Shown here in pieces: positions 39,571 to 48,924 of a DNA stretch of 64,000 bases. Positions within the stretch are counted from its first letter, which is position 1. Each line of letters begins with the position of its first letter. Source of the stretch: Collinsella aerofaciens (GTDB lineage Bacteria; Actinomycetota; Coriobacteriia; Coriobacteriales; Coriobacteriaceae); assembly GCF_028206995.1 (NCBI RefSeq), contig NZ_JAQLFL010000007.1, positions 1 to 64,000 on the forward strand, in the 5' to 3' direction. Under the pieces are notes generated by a model. The model saw only the letters and a program-made list of their open reading frames with translations, made no database searches and was not told where the DNA came from. A program made the position numbers and the translations under genes.

Positions 39571-41295
39571 TCACATCGTGCGGTACTGACCGATTGCGCG
39601 GTACTTTTCGTAGCGGAGGTTTGTGAGGGTCGCGTCGTCGAGCTGCCCAAGCGCATCGAAGGCATCAAGTGCCGAGGACATGACGGCACCGGCGATCTCC
39701 TCATGCGACAGGCCCTTATCGTCAACAATGCCGTCAATGATGCCGAGCGCCAGCAGATCGGGGGCCGTGAGCTTAAGCGCCTCGGCGGCCTCATTCGCGC
39801 GCTCGGTATCCTTCCACAGGATCGACGCACAGGCCTCGGGGCTCACGACCGAATAGGCCGAGCTCGAGAGCATCAGGATGCGGTCGGCCACGGACAGCGC
39901 CAGCGCGCCACCAGAGCCGCCCTCGCCTGTCACCACCGAGACAATCGGCGTCTTAAGGCCGCTCATCTCCATGAGGTTCTGGGCAATCGCCTCACCCTGG
40001 CCGCGTTCCTCGGCACCGATGCCGCAAAACGCGCCCGAAGTATCGACCAGGCACAGAACCGGTCGACCAAACTTTTCGGCCTGGCGCATCAGGCGACGCG
40101 CTTTGCGGTAGCCCTCGGGATGTGCCATACCAAAGTTGCGACGCATGCGCTCTTTGGTCGTGGTGCCGCGCTCGATGGCGATGACCGTTACGGGGCGTCC
40201 GTCTTTCCAGCCAATGCCAGCCACCACAGCAGCGTCGTCGCCAAAGTAGCGGTCGCCGTGCAGCTCCACAAATCCATCCAGGCCCAGCGAGATCATCTCG
40301 CCTGCCGTGGCGCGATCTGCCGAGCGGGTCTGCTTGACAATCTCGAGCGCGGTTTTTGGTGCGGCCGAGCGCTTGAACAAGTGTCCCAGCTTTTTGCCAC
40401 GGCGACCCGTATGCACGATCTCATGCGGTGCCCCCAGGCCGGGCGCGTGCCCTTCGTGCAGCGCCAGCAGCTCGCCTACCGTGAGCGCAATCTCGCCACG
40501 CGGAACAACGGCATCGCAAAAGCCGTGCTCCAGCAAAAACTCGGAGCGCTGGAATCCCTTGGGCAGGCGCTTGTGCATGTTTTGCTCGATCACGCGCGGG
40601 CCGGCAAATGCCGTCAGGGCATCGGGCTCGGCCAGGATAATGTCGCCCTCCATGGCAAAGCTCGCGGTTACGCCTCCGGTCGTGGGGTCGGTGAGCACCG
40701 TGATATACAGGCCGCCCGCCTCGCTGTGGTGCCGAACCGCCGCAGAGATCTTGGCCATCTGCATAAGCGATGTCACGCCCTCTTGCATGCGCGCACCGCC
40801 CGAAACGGTAAAACCGACAACCGGCAATCCAAACTCGGTCGCACGCTCAAATGCGCGACAGATCTTCTCGCCCACTACGGAACCCATCGAGCCCATCATA
40901 AAGTTGGCGTCCATAAAGAAGAGCGCCGTATCGCAACCGCAGATTTTGCCCCTGCCGCACACAACGGCATCGCGCTCGCCCGAACGCTCGCTTACGCTCT
41001 TGAGCTTGTCGGCATAGCCGGGAAACGAGAGAAAGTCCTCCGACGCCAGATTGGCATCCCATTCCTCAAACGTGCCCTCGTCAACCGTCATGCGCATGCG
41101 CGCGCGACCGCTCACGCGAAAGTGTTTGCCGCAACGAGGGCAGACCTCGAGGTTGTCGTGCAGGCGCGCCTCATCGATCACGCGACGGCACTCCGGGCAC
41201 TTGATAAACACGTGGCGCGCGGGAAACTCGGCGCACGACTCGGTTATCGGCCCCTCGAGGACGTTAACCGTCTTCGCTTTTCTATTCATCAGCAT
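39571..41295 (-). CDS. accDA: Acetyl-CoA carboxylase carboxyltransferase, fused beta and alpha subunits
   Basis: 574 aa. The N-terminal half is AccD: zinc finger with C33, C36, C52 and C55 (CPECRRVI, CPRCGKHFRV), then the carboxyltransferase region GSMGSVVGEKICRAFERA and SGGARMQEG. The C-terminal half is AccA: FVELHGDRYFGDD, FGMAHPEGYRKARRLM and GEGGSGGALALS. It transfers CO2 from carboxybiotin to acetyl-CoA, making malonyl-CoA. It is one chain instead of the two subunits of E. coli, as in some actinobacteria. The start overlaps the accC end by 14 bp. Last gene of the fatty-acid operon. Confidence 0.95.
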   Translation of the reverse strand: MLMNRKAKTVNVLEGPITESCAEFPARHVFIKCPECRRVIDEARLHDNLEVCPRCGKHFRVSGRARMRMTVDEGTFEEWDANLASEDFLSFPGYADKLKSVSERSGERDAVVCGRGKICGCDTALFFMDANFMMGSMGSVVGEKICRAFERATEFGLPVVGFTVSGGARMQEGVTSLMQMAKISAAVRHHSEAGGLYITVLTDPTTGGVTASFAMEGDIILAEPDALTAFAGPRVIEQNMHKRLPKGFQRSEFLLEHGFCDAVVPRGEIALTVGELLALHEGHAPGLGAPHEIVHTGRRGKKLGHLFKRSAAPKTALEIVKQTRSADRATAGEMISLGLDGFVELHGDRYFGDDAAVVAGIGWKDGRPVTVIAIERGTTTKERMRRNFGMAHPEGYRKARRLMRQAEKFGRPVLCLVDTSGAFCGIGAEERGQGEAIAQNLMEMSGLKTPIVSVVTGEGGSGGALALSVADRILMLSSSAYSVVSPEACASILWKDTERANEAAEALKLTAPDLLALGIIDGIVDDKGLSHEEIAGAVMSSALDAFDALGQLDDATLTNLRYEKYRAIGQYRTM

Positions 41296-42625
41296 AGAGA
41301 TGCCCCATCAGATCGGTGTGATACATGCCCGACAAGAACTCGTCGTTTGCCAGCACGTCGAGCTGAAGCTCGCTGTTTTCGCTCACGCCCTCAATCACGA
41401 GCTCGCCCAGGGCCGAGCGCATCTTGCGAATGGCGCCGTCACGCGTGGGCGCACACACGATGAGCTTGCCGAGCATGGAGTCGTAGTACGGCGGAACGTT
41501 CGCACCGGTAAACATGGCGGAATCCCAGCGCACGCGCGGACCGCCCGGCACACGCAACGCGGTGACCGTTCCGCATGACGGCAGAAAGTCCGGCGTTTCG
41601 GCATTGATGCGACACTCCATGGCGTGGTTGCGGACCGGCATGTCCTCCTGCTCAAAGGGCAGAGGCTGGCCGGCTGCCACGCGCAGCTGCCACTTGACCA
41701 AGTCGGTATCGGTCACAAACTCCGTAACCGGATGCTCCACCTGCAAGCGCGTGTTCATTTCCATAAAGTAGAAATTGCCGTCGTCCGAATACAGGAACTC
41801 GATGGTTCCGGCTCCTTCGTAGCCGACGGCACGAGCCAGGTCACGTGCTGCCTTGTGCATGCGAGCACGAATGTCGTCGTGTCCGTCGAGGCACGGCGCG
41901 GGACTCTCCTCGATCAGTTTTTGGTTGCGGCGCTGCACCGAGCACTCGCGCTCACCGAGCGAAAACACATGGCCCTGCTTATCGGCCATAATCTGCACCT
42001 CAACGTGGTGCGCCGGCGCGACGAACTTCTCCATGTAGCACTCGCCGTCGCCAAAAACGGCCTCGCCCTCGGCACGCGCCTCGATGAACGCCTTTGCCGC
42101 ATCTTCCACGCGCTCGACCTTGCGAATGCCGCGACCGCCGCCACCTGCACGCGCCTTAATGAGCACGGGGCAGCCAATGCGCTCGGCCTCGGCCGTTGCC
42201 TCCTCGGGGCTTTTGAGCAAATCGCAGCCCGGAACGATGGGCACGCCCGCCGCGGCAGCCGTTCGACGTGCGGCGTCCTTGTCGCCCATGCTGTCGATTA
42301 CCTCGGCCGAAGGACCGACAAACGCTAGGCCATACTTGTCGCAGTCGCGTACGAAGCTCGCCTTCTCGGAGAAAAAGCCATAGCCGGGATGAATTGCCTT
42401 AGCTCCTGACTTTACGGCACAGGTGAGCACGGCATCGTCGTTGAGGTAGCTCTCGGCAAGACGCGGGCCGCCGATGCAATACGCCTCGTCGGCAAGCTGC
42501 ACGTGCAACGCGTCCGCATCGGCCGTGGAGTAGACGGCGACGGTCTTGATGCCCATATCACGGCACGCGCGGATAACACGGACCGCGACTTCGCCGCGGT
42601 TGGCGATGAGCACTTTGTCGAACAT
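41282..42625 (-). CDS. accC: Acetyl-CoA carboxylase biotin carboxylase
   Basis: 447 aa from MFDKVLIANRGEVAVRVIRA, with AAGGAAG 5 nt upstream; the 73 extra residues of a longer frame overlap fabZ and are Arg-rich, so they are rejected. The ATP-grasp core has KARAGGGGRGIRKV and FMEMNTRLQVEHPVTE; the biotin site is near SVQRRNQKLIEESP. It carboxylates biotin on AccB using ATP and bicarbonate. It lies between fabZ and accDA in the operon. Confidence 0.97.
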   Translation of the reverse strand: MFDKVLIANRGEVAVRVIRACRDMGIKTVAVYSTADADALHVQLADEAYCIGGPRLAESYLNDDAVLTCAVKSGAKAIHPGYGFFSEKASFVRDCDKYGLAFVGPSAEVIDSMGDKDAARRTAAAAGVPIVPGCDLLKSPEEATAEAERIGCPVLIKARAGGGGRGIRKVERVEDAAKAFIEARAEGEAVFGDGECYMEKFVAPAHHVEVQIMADKQGHVFSLGERECSVQRRNQKLIEESPAPCLDGHDDIRARMHKAARDLARAVGYEGAGTIEFLYSDDGNFYFMEMNTRLQVEHPVTEFVTDTDLVKWQLRVAAGQPLPFEQEDMPVRNHAMECRINAETPDFLPSCGTVTALRVPGGPRVRWDSAMFTGANVPPYYDSMLGKLIVCAPTRDGAIRKMRSALGELVIEGVSENSELQLDVLANDEFLSGMYHTDLMGHLYADE

Positions 42626-42635
42626 GAAGACTTCC

Positions 42636-43058
42636 TTAACTTTCGTGCATGAGTGCAAAGGACATATCGGCGCGGCAGCAAACCTCACCGTTGACGCTCG
42701 CAGTACCCGTCGCAAAGCGGAACGGCCCGCGCGCTCGCGTGATGGAGCACACCAGGTCCACCGTGTCGCCCGGGCGCACCGGACGCTTAAAGCGCACCTT
42801 GTCCAGACTCGTGTAGAACGGCGTCGCGCCGCGCGCCTCCTCATCGCCCATCAGCAGCACGCAGCAGTTCTGGGCGAGCATCTCGCATTGGATCACGCCG
42901 GGGACCACCGGGTTTCCCGGAAAATGCCCCTGCAAAAAGTACTCGTCGCCCGTGATCGTGATCTTGCCGTGGGCCTCGTCGCCCACCAGCTCGGCCTCGT
43001 CGAGCAAAAGCATCGGCTCGCGATGCGGTAACAGCTTCTTGAGCTCTTCTTTGTTCAT
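42636..43058 (-). CDS. fabZ: 3-hydroxyacyl-ACP dehydratase FabZ
   Basis: 140-aa hot-dog-fold dehydratase. Signatures are LLPHREPMLLLDE and GHFPGNPVVPGVIQCEMLAQ, with the catalytic His in GHFPG and the Glu in QCEM. It converts 3-hydroxyacyl-ACP to trans-2-enoyl-ACP. The ATG at 43058 is preferred (AGGTG in range); a GTG nine bases earlier directly follows the accB stop. It is the only dehydratase in the operon, and no FabA is seen. Confidence 0.96.
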   Translation of the reverse strand: MNKEELKKLLPHREPMLLLDEAELVGDEAHGKITITGDEYFLQGHFPGNPVVPGVIQCEMLAQNCCVLLMGDEEARGATPFYTSLDKVRFKRPVRPGDTVDLVCSITRARGPFRFATGTASVNGEVCCRADMSFALMHES

Positions 43059-43067
43059 GGATATCAC

Positions 43068-43544
43068 CTATCCGATCCTCATGAGGCAGCTGCCAAACTC
43101 CACGAGGTCGCCGTCGGCCACGCAGATCTCGAGCACCTCGCCATCCGCCTCTGCCGTCACCTCGTTGAGAACCTTCATGGCCTCGATGATGCAGAGCGTC
43201 TCGCCGGCCTTGACCTTGGAGCCCACGTGCACAAACGGCTCGTCGCCCGGCGCCGGGGCAGCATAGAAAACGCCGACCATGGGAGCGGTCACCTCGGTGC
43301 CCTTGGGCTCCGGTGCGGCGGCAGGCGCCTGCGCGGCGGGCTCCGGTGCGGCGGCAGGCATGGCGACAGGAGCCACCGCCGGAGCAGTCACGGCACCCGG
43401 CATAGGCATGGGCACGGCAACCGGCTGTGCCGCACTCGCGCGCTCGAGTTCGACCGCGGTGCCATCGGGCTCCTCAACGCGCACGCGCGTGAGGCCGCGG
43501 TCCTCCATAACATCGGCTATCTCGGCAAGTCTTTTGGAATCCAT
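43068..43544 (-). CDS. accB: Biotin carboxyl carrier protein of acetyl-CoA carboxylase
   Basis: 158 aa. A short N-terminal domain is followed by a Pro/Ala linker (VPMPMPGAVTAPAVAPVAMP) and the biotinyl domain. The biotinylated lysine is K124 in IEAMKVLNE (usual EAMKM; here Val replaces Met). The N-terminal region and linker are normal. The partner ligase birA is transcribed divergently at the operon head. GAGGAGC precedes the ATG. Confidence 0.96.
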   Translation of the reverse strand: MDSKRLAEIADVMEDRGLTRVRVEEPDGTAVELERASAAQPVAVPMPMPGAVTAPAVAPVAMPAAAPEPAAQAPAAAPEPKGTEVTAPMVGVFYAAPAPGDEPFVHVGSKVKAGETLCIIEAMKVLNEVTAEADGEVLEICVADGDLVEFGSCLMRIG

Positions 43545-43547
43545 GCT

Positions 43548-44795
43548 CTAGCTCCTCGTATATCTACGCAGTGCGATGGCGGCGTTGTGCCCGCCAAAGC
43601 CCAGGTTGGTCGAAAGCGCCCAGGTAAGGTCGGCGCGAACCGCGCGATTGGGCGTGTAATCAAGATCGCAGGCGGGATCGGGTGTGTGGTAGTTAATGGT
43701 CGGCGGCACCACGCCCTGCTCGAGCGCCATGGCACAGGCCATGACCTCGATGGCGCCCGTGGCACCGATCATGTGGCCGGTCATCGACTTAGTCGACGAG
43801 ACGTGCGCGGCGCGCGCCGCGTCCTCGCCGAGCGCACGCTTAATGCCCGCCGTCTCGGACGAATCGTTGAGCTTGGTAGATGTGCCGTGGGCATTGATGT
43901 AGAGACCCTCGGAAGGCTTGACGTCGCCCTCGGTCACCGCCAGCGATATCGCGCGGGCAATGCCGGCAGCCTCGGGATCAGGGCTCGTGATGTGATAGGC
44001 ATCATCGGTGTTGCCGTAGCCCACGACCTCGGCATAAATGTGCGCACCGCGCGCCTGCGCATGTTCCATGCTCTCGAGCACGAGCACGCAGGCGCCCTCG
44101 CCCATCACAAAGCCGTCGCGGTCTGCATCGAACGGACGGCAGGCCGTCGCGGGATCGGGGTTGGTGGTCAATGCGCGGCAGGACGTAAAGCCCGCAACGG
44201 CATCGGGGATAATTGCGGCCTCGGCGCCGCCCGCGAGGATCGCGTCGGCATAGCCGTGCTTGATGGCGCGGAACGCCTCGCCCACCGCATGGGCCGAGGT
44301 TGCGCACGCGGTCACCACGGGCAGGGTCGGGCCCTTTGCCTTGTGGCGGATTGCGATATTGCCCGATGCCATGTTGGGGATCATCATCGCGATCATATAG
44401 GGCGATGCGCGGCGGGGCCCACGTTCGGCAATCGTATGGACGTTGTCGACGAGCGTCGTCATGCCGCCCACGCCCGAGCCCACGTAGACGCCCAGGCGCT
44501 CGCGATCGATGGCGCCTTCGACATCAAAGCCCGCATCGTGCATGGCTTCGTCCGAAGCCGCCATCGCAAACTGAACGCAGGGGTCGAGATGCTTGGCGTC
44601 ACGCTTGCCAAAGTACTCGTTGCCGTCAAAGCCCTTGACCTCGGCCGCCACCTTAACGGCAAACGCATCGGTATCGAAGTGCGTGATCGGGCCGATGCCG
44701 CACGTGCCGGCGCACATGGCCGCCCAGGTGGCAAGCGCGGTGTTGCCGAGCGGCGATACGGCACCGATGCCGGTGATTGCAACTCTCTGTTCCAT
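43548..44795 (-). CDS. fabF: 3-oxoacyl-ACP synthase II FabF
   Basis: 415-aa condensing enzyme. Cys164 in VVTACATSAHA is the acyl site, and the two catalytic His are in INAHGTSTKLND and SMTGHMIGATGAIE. It extends acyl-ACP with malonyl-ACP. Two ATGs are adjacent; the second (44795) has the better distance to GAGGAGA. It lies 39 bp after fabG and 3 bp before accB. It should be the sole elongating synthase here, FabB being absent. Confidence 0.96.
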   Translation of the reverse strand: MEQRVAITGIGAVSPLGNTALATWAAMCAGTCGIGPITHFDTDAFAVKVAAEVKGFDGNEYFGKRDAKHLDPCVQFAMAASDEAMHDAGFDVEGAIDRERLGVYVGSGVGGMTTLVDNVHTIAERGPRRASPYMIAMMIPNMASGNIAIRHKAKGPTLPVVTACATSAHAVGEAFRAIKHGYADAILAGGAEAAIIPDAVAGFTSCRALTTNPDPATACRPFDADRDGFVMGEGACVLVLESMEHAQARGAHIYAEVVGYGNTDDAYHITSPDPEAAGIARAISLAVTEGDVKPSEGLYINAHGTSTKLNDSSETAGIKRALGEDAARAAHVSSTKSMTGHMIGATGAIEVMACAMALEQGVVPPTINYHTPDPACDLDYTPNRAVRADLTWALSTNLGFGGHNAAIALRRYTRS

Positions 44796-44834
44796 CATGG
44801 TCTCCTCATCCAAGCCGTTCTTCGGCCCTGATTT

Positions 44835-45608
44835 CTACATCGCCATTCCGCCGTCAACGCGTACGACCTCGCCCGTAATGTAGGCAGCCGCATCGCTCGC
44901 CAAAAAGCGCACCACGCCGGCCACTTCCTCGGGGCGCGCCATGCGCTTTAGGGGAATCTGCTCCTCGGTTGCCGCGCGAACCTTCTCCGAGAGCTTTGCC
45001 GTCATATCCGTCTCGACAAACCCGGGGGCAACCGCGTTCACTCGTACGCCGCGGGGCGCAAGCTCGCGCGCCACCGCCTTGGTAAGCCCTATCACGCCCG
45101 CCTTGGAGGCAGCGTAGTTGGCCTGCCCGGCATTGCCCATCAGGCCCACGACCGAGCTCATGTTGACGACGCAGCCGCCGCGCTGGCGCATAAAGGTCTT
45201 GGTGAGCGCGCGCGTCATGTTGAATGTTCCCTTGAGATTGACATCGAGCACGCGATCGAAGGCGTCATCGCCCATGCGCATGAGCAGGCCATCGCGGGTG
45301 ATGCCGGCGTTGTTGACGAGCGCCCAAATGGAGCCAAAGTCGCTCAGGACCGCTTCCACGCACGCGTTGACGGCAGCGGGGTCGGCCACGTCGCATTGAT
45401 ATGCGCGTGCCGTGGCGCCAGCCGCCTCGCAGGCTTCGCACGTCTCGCGCGCCGCATCGACGCTACCGGCATAGACGACGGCGATATCAAAGCCGTCCTC
45501 CGCCAGACCGACAGCGCAGGCGCGGCCGATACCCCGCGAGCCACCCGTGACCAGCGCCACGCGACGTGAGTCGTTGCGCTCGAGCGTGCCGTTATTCAAG
45601 TTGCCCAT
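44835..45608 (-). CDS. fabG: 3-oxoacyl-ACP reductase FabG
   Basis: 257-aa short-chain dehydrogenase. The NADPH site is TGGSRGIGRA and LVNNAGITRDGLLMRM is a strong FabG signature. The catalytic Ser-Tyr-Lys lie in VNMSSVVGLMGNAGQANYAA-SKAG. The C-terminal YITGEVVRVDGGMAM is the usual end. It reduces 3-oxoacyl-ACP. GAAAGGAA lies before the ATG. Confidence 0.97.
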   Translation of the reverse strand: MGNLNNGTLERNDSRRVALVTGGSRGIGRACAVGLAEDGFDIAVVYAGSVDAARETCEACEAAGATARAYQCDVADPAAVNACVEAVLSDFGSIWALVNNAGITRDGLLMRMGDDAFDRVLDVNLKGTFNMTRALTKTFMRQRGGCVVNMSSVVGLMGNAGQANYAASKAGVIGLTKAVARELAPRGVRVNAVAPGFVETDMTAKLSEKVRAATEEQIPLKRMARPEEVAGVVRFLASDAAAYITGEVVRVDGGMAM

Positions 45609-45638
45609 GTCATTCCTTTCGGGTTACAGCCCTGTGGA

Positions 45639-46565
45639 CTATGCAAGCTCGTCGGCAATAGCTGCGACCTGCTCGGCCGTTTCGCACGAATACACGCGAA
45701 CATCGCTCAGCGTACGCTTGACCAGGCCCGACAGGGTTTTGCCAGGGCCGACCTCAATAAACGTGTCGATGCCCTGATCCTGCAGAGTATGCAGCGTGTC
45801 GACCCAGCGAACGGCATGACTCACCTGGTTGGCCAAGACATCCGATGCCGCTCGCGGGTCCGCCGGATAGGGCGCCGCCGTCATGTTTGCCATGACCGGA
45901 ATCAGCAGCGGAGACGGCGCGTGGCCGGCTTGGATATACGTCGCCAGCCCCTCAGTCGCCTCGGCCATATAGGGGCTATGAAATGCACCCGACACCGCGA
46001 CTTTCATAGCGCGGCCACCGGCCTCTTTTACTAGGACGTCGAGCTCCTGCAGCGCTTCGGGCGCTCCGGCAACGACCGTCTGCTGCGGGCTGTTGTAGTT
46101 GACCGGCCAGCAGTCCTCGCCGGCCTGTTTTGCCAGGCCCTCGACTTGCTCCGCATCGAGCTTGATGACGGCGCGCATGCCGCCCGGATGGCGCTCGGCA
46201 GCCACGGCCATCAGCACCGCGCGCTCGCACACGAGCTCAAAGCCCGCTCGCGTATCGAATGCCCCCGCAAAGGTGAGCGCGGCGACCTCGCCCAGCGAAA
46301 AACCCGCACAGGCGGCAGGTACCACGCCGCGCTCACGCAGGGCGGCAGCCGCTGCCAGGTCGTGAACGAACACGCACGGCTGCGTGTTCTCGGTCTGCGA
46401 GAGCTCCTCCTTGGAGGCACTCCGGCACTGCTCGCTGGTCCCCGGGCGCACCTCGTCGGCAATGGTGAACACCTCGGCGGCCGCCGGCGATGTCTCGATC
46501 AGGTCGACGCCCATCGCGGGGTGTTGGGCACCCTGGCCGGCAAACAGAAACGCTACGCTACCCAT
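45639..46565 (-). CDS. fabD: Malonyl-CoA:ACP transacylase FabD
   Basis: 308 aa. FLFAGQGAQHPAMG is at the N-terminus, and the nucleophile Ser90 is in AGFSLGEVAAL, where the common His of GHSLG is Phe. The catalytic His is in GAFHSPYM. The C-terminus has EVGPGKTLSGLVKR. It loads malonyl groups onto ACP. Its start overlaps the fabK end by 13 bp, so translation is coupled. Confidence 0.95.
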   Translation of the reverse strand: MGSVAFLFAGQGAQHPAMGVDLIETSPAAAEVFTIADEVRPGTSEQCRSASKEELSQTENTQPCVFVHDLAAAAALRERGVVPAACAGFSLGEVAALTFAGAFDTRAGFELVCERAVLMAVAAERHPGGMRAVIKLDAEQVEGLAKQAGEDCWPVNYNSPQQTVVAGAPEALQELDVLVKEAGGRAMKVAVSGAFHSPYMAEATEGLATYIQAGHAPSPLLIPVMANMTAAPYPADPRAASDVLANQVSHAVRWVDTLHTLQDQGIDTFIEVGPGKTLSGLVKRTLSDVRVYSCETAEQVAAIADELA

Positions 46566-47497
46566 GCGGACGCACCCTTCAGGACGCGCTCGGCGCCATC
46601 GACCAGATCGTCAACGATTTCGCGTGCGCTCTGGCGCTCGCTAACCATGCCGGCAATCTGTCCACACAAAAACGAACCCTCTTCGTAATTGCCGTCCTTG
46701 GCGGCCTTGCGAAGGGCGCCCGTGCCCATGGCCCCGAGCTCCTCGACACTTACGCCCGCCGCCTCGCTCTTGGCGTAGGCGTTGGTGAAGGGGCTCTTGA
46801 GGGCGCGCACCGGATGTCCCGTCGAGCGGCCGGTCGCACGCGTCGAAGTGTCGTTGGCCTTCAGGACCATTTCCTTGTACTGCTCCGAGACGGTGCACTC
46901 ATTTGCAACGAGAAAGCGCGTACCCACCTGGACGCCGGCAGCGCCCAGCATAAAGGCGGCCGCCACGCCACGGCCGTCGGCAATACCGCCGGCAGCCACT
47001 ACGGGAATGTCGACCGCATCGACGACCTGCGGCACCAGTGCCATCGTCGAGGTCTCGCCAATATGGCCGCCCGATTCGGTGCCCTCGGCAACAACCGCTG
47101 TGGCTCCACGACGCGCCACGAGACGGGCGAGCGCCACCGAAGCCACAACGGGGATGACCTTGATGCCCGCATCGTTCCAAGCTTTCATGTACTTGGTGGG
47201 ATTACCGGCACCAGTCACCACAACGGGCACCTGCTCATCGATCACAACCTGTGCAACCTCGTCGGCAAACGGGCTCATGAGCATGACGTTAACGCCAAAG
47301 GGCTTATCCGTCTTGGTGCGCAGCTCATGAATCTGGTCGCGAAGCCAGTCGGCGTCGGCATTCATTGCCGCGATGATGCCTAGGCCGCCCGCCTCGGATA
47401 CGGCCGATGCCAGTGAGGCGTCGGCAATCCAGGCCATGCCGCCCTGGAACACGGGCTTTTCGATGCCGAGCAGATCGCAGAGAGGAGTCTTGAGCAT
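46553..47497 (-). CDS. fabK: Enoyl-ACP reductase FabK (FMN-dependent)
   Basis: 314 aa, a TIM-barrel flavoprotein of the nitronate monooxygenase/FabK group. PVFQGGMAWIADASLASAVS is at the N-terminus, with TGAGNPTKYM, GTESGGHIGETSTMALVPQV, AAGGIADGRG and GAAGVQVGTRFL. It makes the last reduction step of fatty-acid elongation. FabK is triclosan-insensitive, and no FabI or FabL is seen in the operon. GGAGAAG precedes the start, and acpP lies just upstream. Confidence 0.95.
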   Translation of the reverse strand: MLKTPLCDLLGIEKPVFQGGMAWIADASLASAVSEAGGLGIIAAMNADADWLRDQIHELRTKTDKPFGVNVMLMSPFADEVAQVVIDEQVPVVVTGAGNPTKYMKAWNDAGIKVIPVVASVALARLVARRGATAVVAEGTESGGHIGETSTMALVPQVVDAVDIPVVAAGGIADGRGVAAAFMLGAAGVQVGTRFLVANECTVSEQYKEMVLKANDTSTRATGRSTGHPVRALKSPFTNAYAKSEAAGVSVEELGAMGTGALRKAAKDGNYEEGSFLCGQIAGMVSERQSAREIVDDLVDGAERVLKGASAWVA

Positions 47498-47499
47498 CT

Positions 47500-47736
47500 C
47501 TACTTCTCCAATGCCGCCTCGACCGTATCGGCGAACTCGCCGACCGTCTTGGGGTTCTCTTCGGTATCAAGCTGGATGCCAAACTCGTCCTCAACGGCGA
47601 CGAGAATCTCGACGGTACCCAGGCTGTCGAGGCCAATCTCCTCGAGCGTGGACTCGGGCTTCATCTCGACGTCGTCAAGGCCAGCGGTCTCGCGGATAAC
47701 GTCGCAAACGCGCTCGAAGGTCTTCTGATCTGCCAT
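47500..47736 (-). CDS. acpP: Acyl carrier protein
   Basis: 78 aa, acidic. The phosphopantetheine site is Ser38 in EEIGLDSLGTVEI, with Gly instead of the usual Leu/Met-type residues after DSL. AAGGAGA lies before MADQKTFERV; 13 further in-frame residues upstream are not ACP-like. It carries the growing chain for all Fab enzymes of the operon. Confidence 0.97.
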   Translation of the reverse strand: MADQKTFERVCDVIRETAGLDDVEMKPESTLEEIGLDSLGTVEILVAVEDEFGIQLDTEENPKTVGEFADTVEAALEK

Positions 47737-47788
47737 GGTAGTTCTCCTTTGTTTGTGCCCTAGGGGCGTTTTCATTTCCTATGTGCGA

Positions 47789-48748
47789 CTACTTCCAACG
47801 AAGCAGATAGCCACCTATATCCAGACCGGCGCCAAATCCAACCAAGGCGATGGTGTCGCCTGTGTGAAGTGCACCGGCGTTTGCCAGCCGGTCGAGGGCA
47901 AGCGGAATGCATGCGCTCGAAATGTTGCCGGTCTCGCGCAACGTGCGAACCACGCGCTCGTCCGGCACGCCCAGGCGCTTGACCGCCTGGCTCAGGATTC
48001 GTTCGTTAGCCTGATGGAATACAAAATGATCGATGTCTTCGACCGAAATGCCCGCATCGATCGCAAGCTTATGGACCGTGTCGCAGATGGCGTTGACGCC
48101 GAACTTGAACACGCGGCGGCCATTCATGGACAGCACACTCGCGCTATCTGCGGAGGCCTTAAACGGCGACGTACCGACCAGACCGGGAACGCGCAACGTC
48201 TCGACGTCGGGCGCCGTCGAAAGCTCAACGGCAAGGGGGTTGTCTCCCCCAGCTTCAATCACTGCGGCGCCTGCCCCATCGCCAAATAGCACGCAGGTGG
48301 CACGGTCGGTCCACTCGAGCGCGCGCGTCATCTGCTCGGCAGCAACAACAAGCACGCGCTCGGCACGGCTGCGGGCGATATAGCCCTCGGCGACATCGAG
48401 CGCAAATACGAAGCCGGCACAAGCCGCCGAGACATCGAAGGCAGGGCACGTCGCGCCTAGTCGCTCAGCAACGGCACACGCCTCGGCGGGAACAAGGTGG
48501 TCACCCGTCGTCGTCGAGCAGACGATCAGATCCAGCTGGCTCGCGTCGATCCCGGACACCTGGAGTGCCCGCTCGCTCGCTGCTACGGCAAGGTCGTCAA
48601 GTGACTCGGTGGTGCAGACGTGGCGGCTCTTGATACCTGTGCGAGTAAAAATCCACTCATCCGAGGTATCGAGGAACTCAGACAGCTCGTCATTGGAAAC
48701 ACTGCGCTCAGGAAGTGCCGAACCTGTTCCAAGAATCGTGAAACCCAT
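47789..48748 (-). CDS. fabH: 3-oxoacyl-ACP synthase III FabH
   Basis: 319 aa from MGFTILGTGS, with AAAGGAGG 6 nt upstream. The catalytic Cys110 is in DVSAACAGFVFA, the His in HFVFHQANERI and the Asn in GNISSACIPLAL. It condenses acetyl-CoA (or a branched primer) with malonyl-ACP and starts the pathway. First gene of the operon fabH-acpP-fabK-fabD-fabG-fabF-accB-fabZ-accC-accDA. Two dyad sites lie upstream. Confidence 0.96.
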   Translation of the reverse strand: MGFTILGTGSALPERSVSNDELSEFLDTSDEWIFTRTGIKSRHVCTTESLDDLAVAASERALQVSGIDASQLDLIVCSTTTGDHLVPAEACAVAERLGATCPAFDVSAACAGFVFALDVAEGYIARSRAERVLVVAAEQMTRALEWTDRATCVLFGDGAGAAVIEAGGDNPLAVELSTAPDVETLRVPGLVGTSPFKASADSASVLSMNGRRVFKFGVNAICDTVHKLAIDAGISVEDIDHFVFHQANERILSQAVKRLGVPDERVVRTLRETGNISSACIPLALDRLANAGALHTGDTIALVGFGAGLDIGGYLLRWK

Positions 48749-48764
48749 CACTAACCTCCTTTGA

Positions 48765-48831
48765 GTTGTTGACGTGTTTACATCGACCAAGAGAGGATAA
48801 CGCATTTCAGTCTTTGTTGACGTGTTAACAT
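48765..48831. promoter_or_regulatory. Two operator-like dyads between the fab operon and birA
   Basis: TGTTGACGTGTTTACA (in 48765-48783) and TGTTGACGTGTTAACA (in 48813-48831) form a direct pair about 48 bp apart. The second is a near-perfect 7-2-7 dyad (TGTTGAC/GTTAACA). They flank the likely promoter region and fit control by a dimeric lipid regulator (FabT- or TetR-like); none is encoded in the window. Confidence 0.65.
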
Positions 48832-48924
48832 TAAATTGTCCAAATGCGACAAAGGCTTCACATTGTGTCTATCTCTCGACACCATTGCGCCATTCACTTA
48901 TTCAATAAGGAGGTAGCAGCCGCT

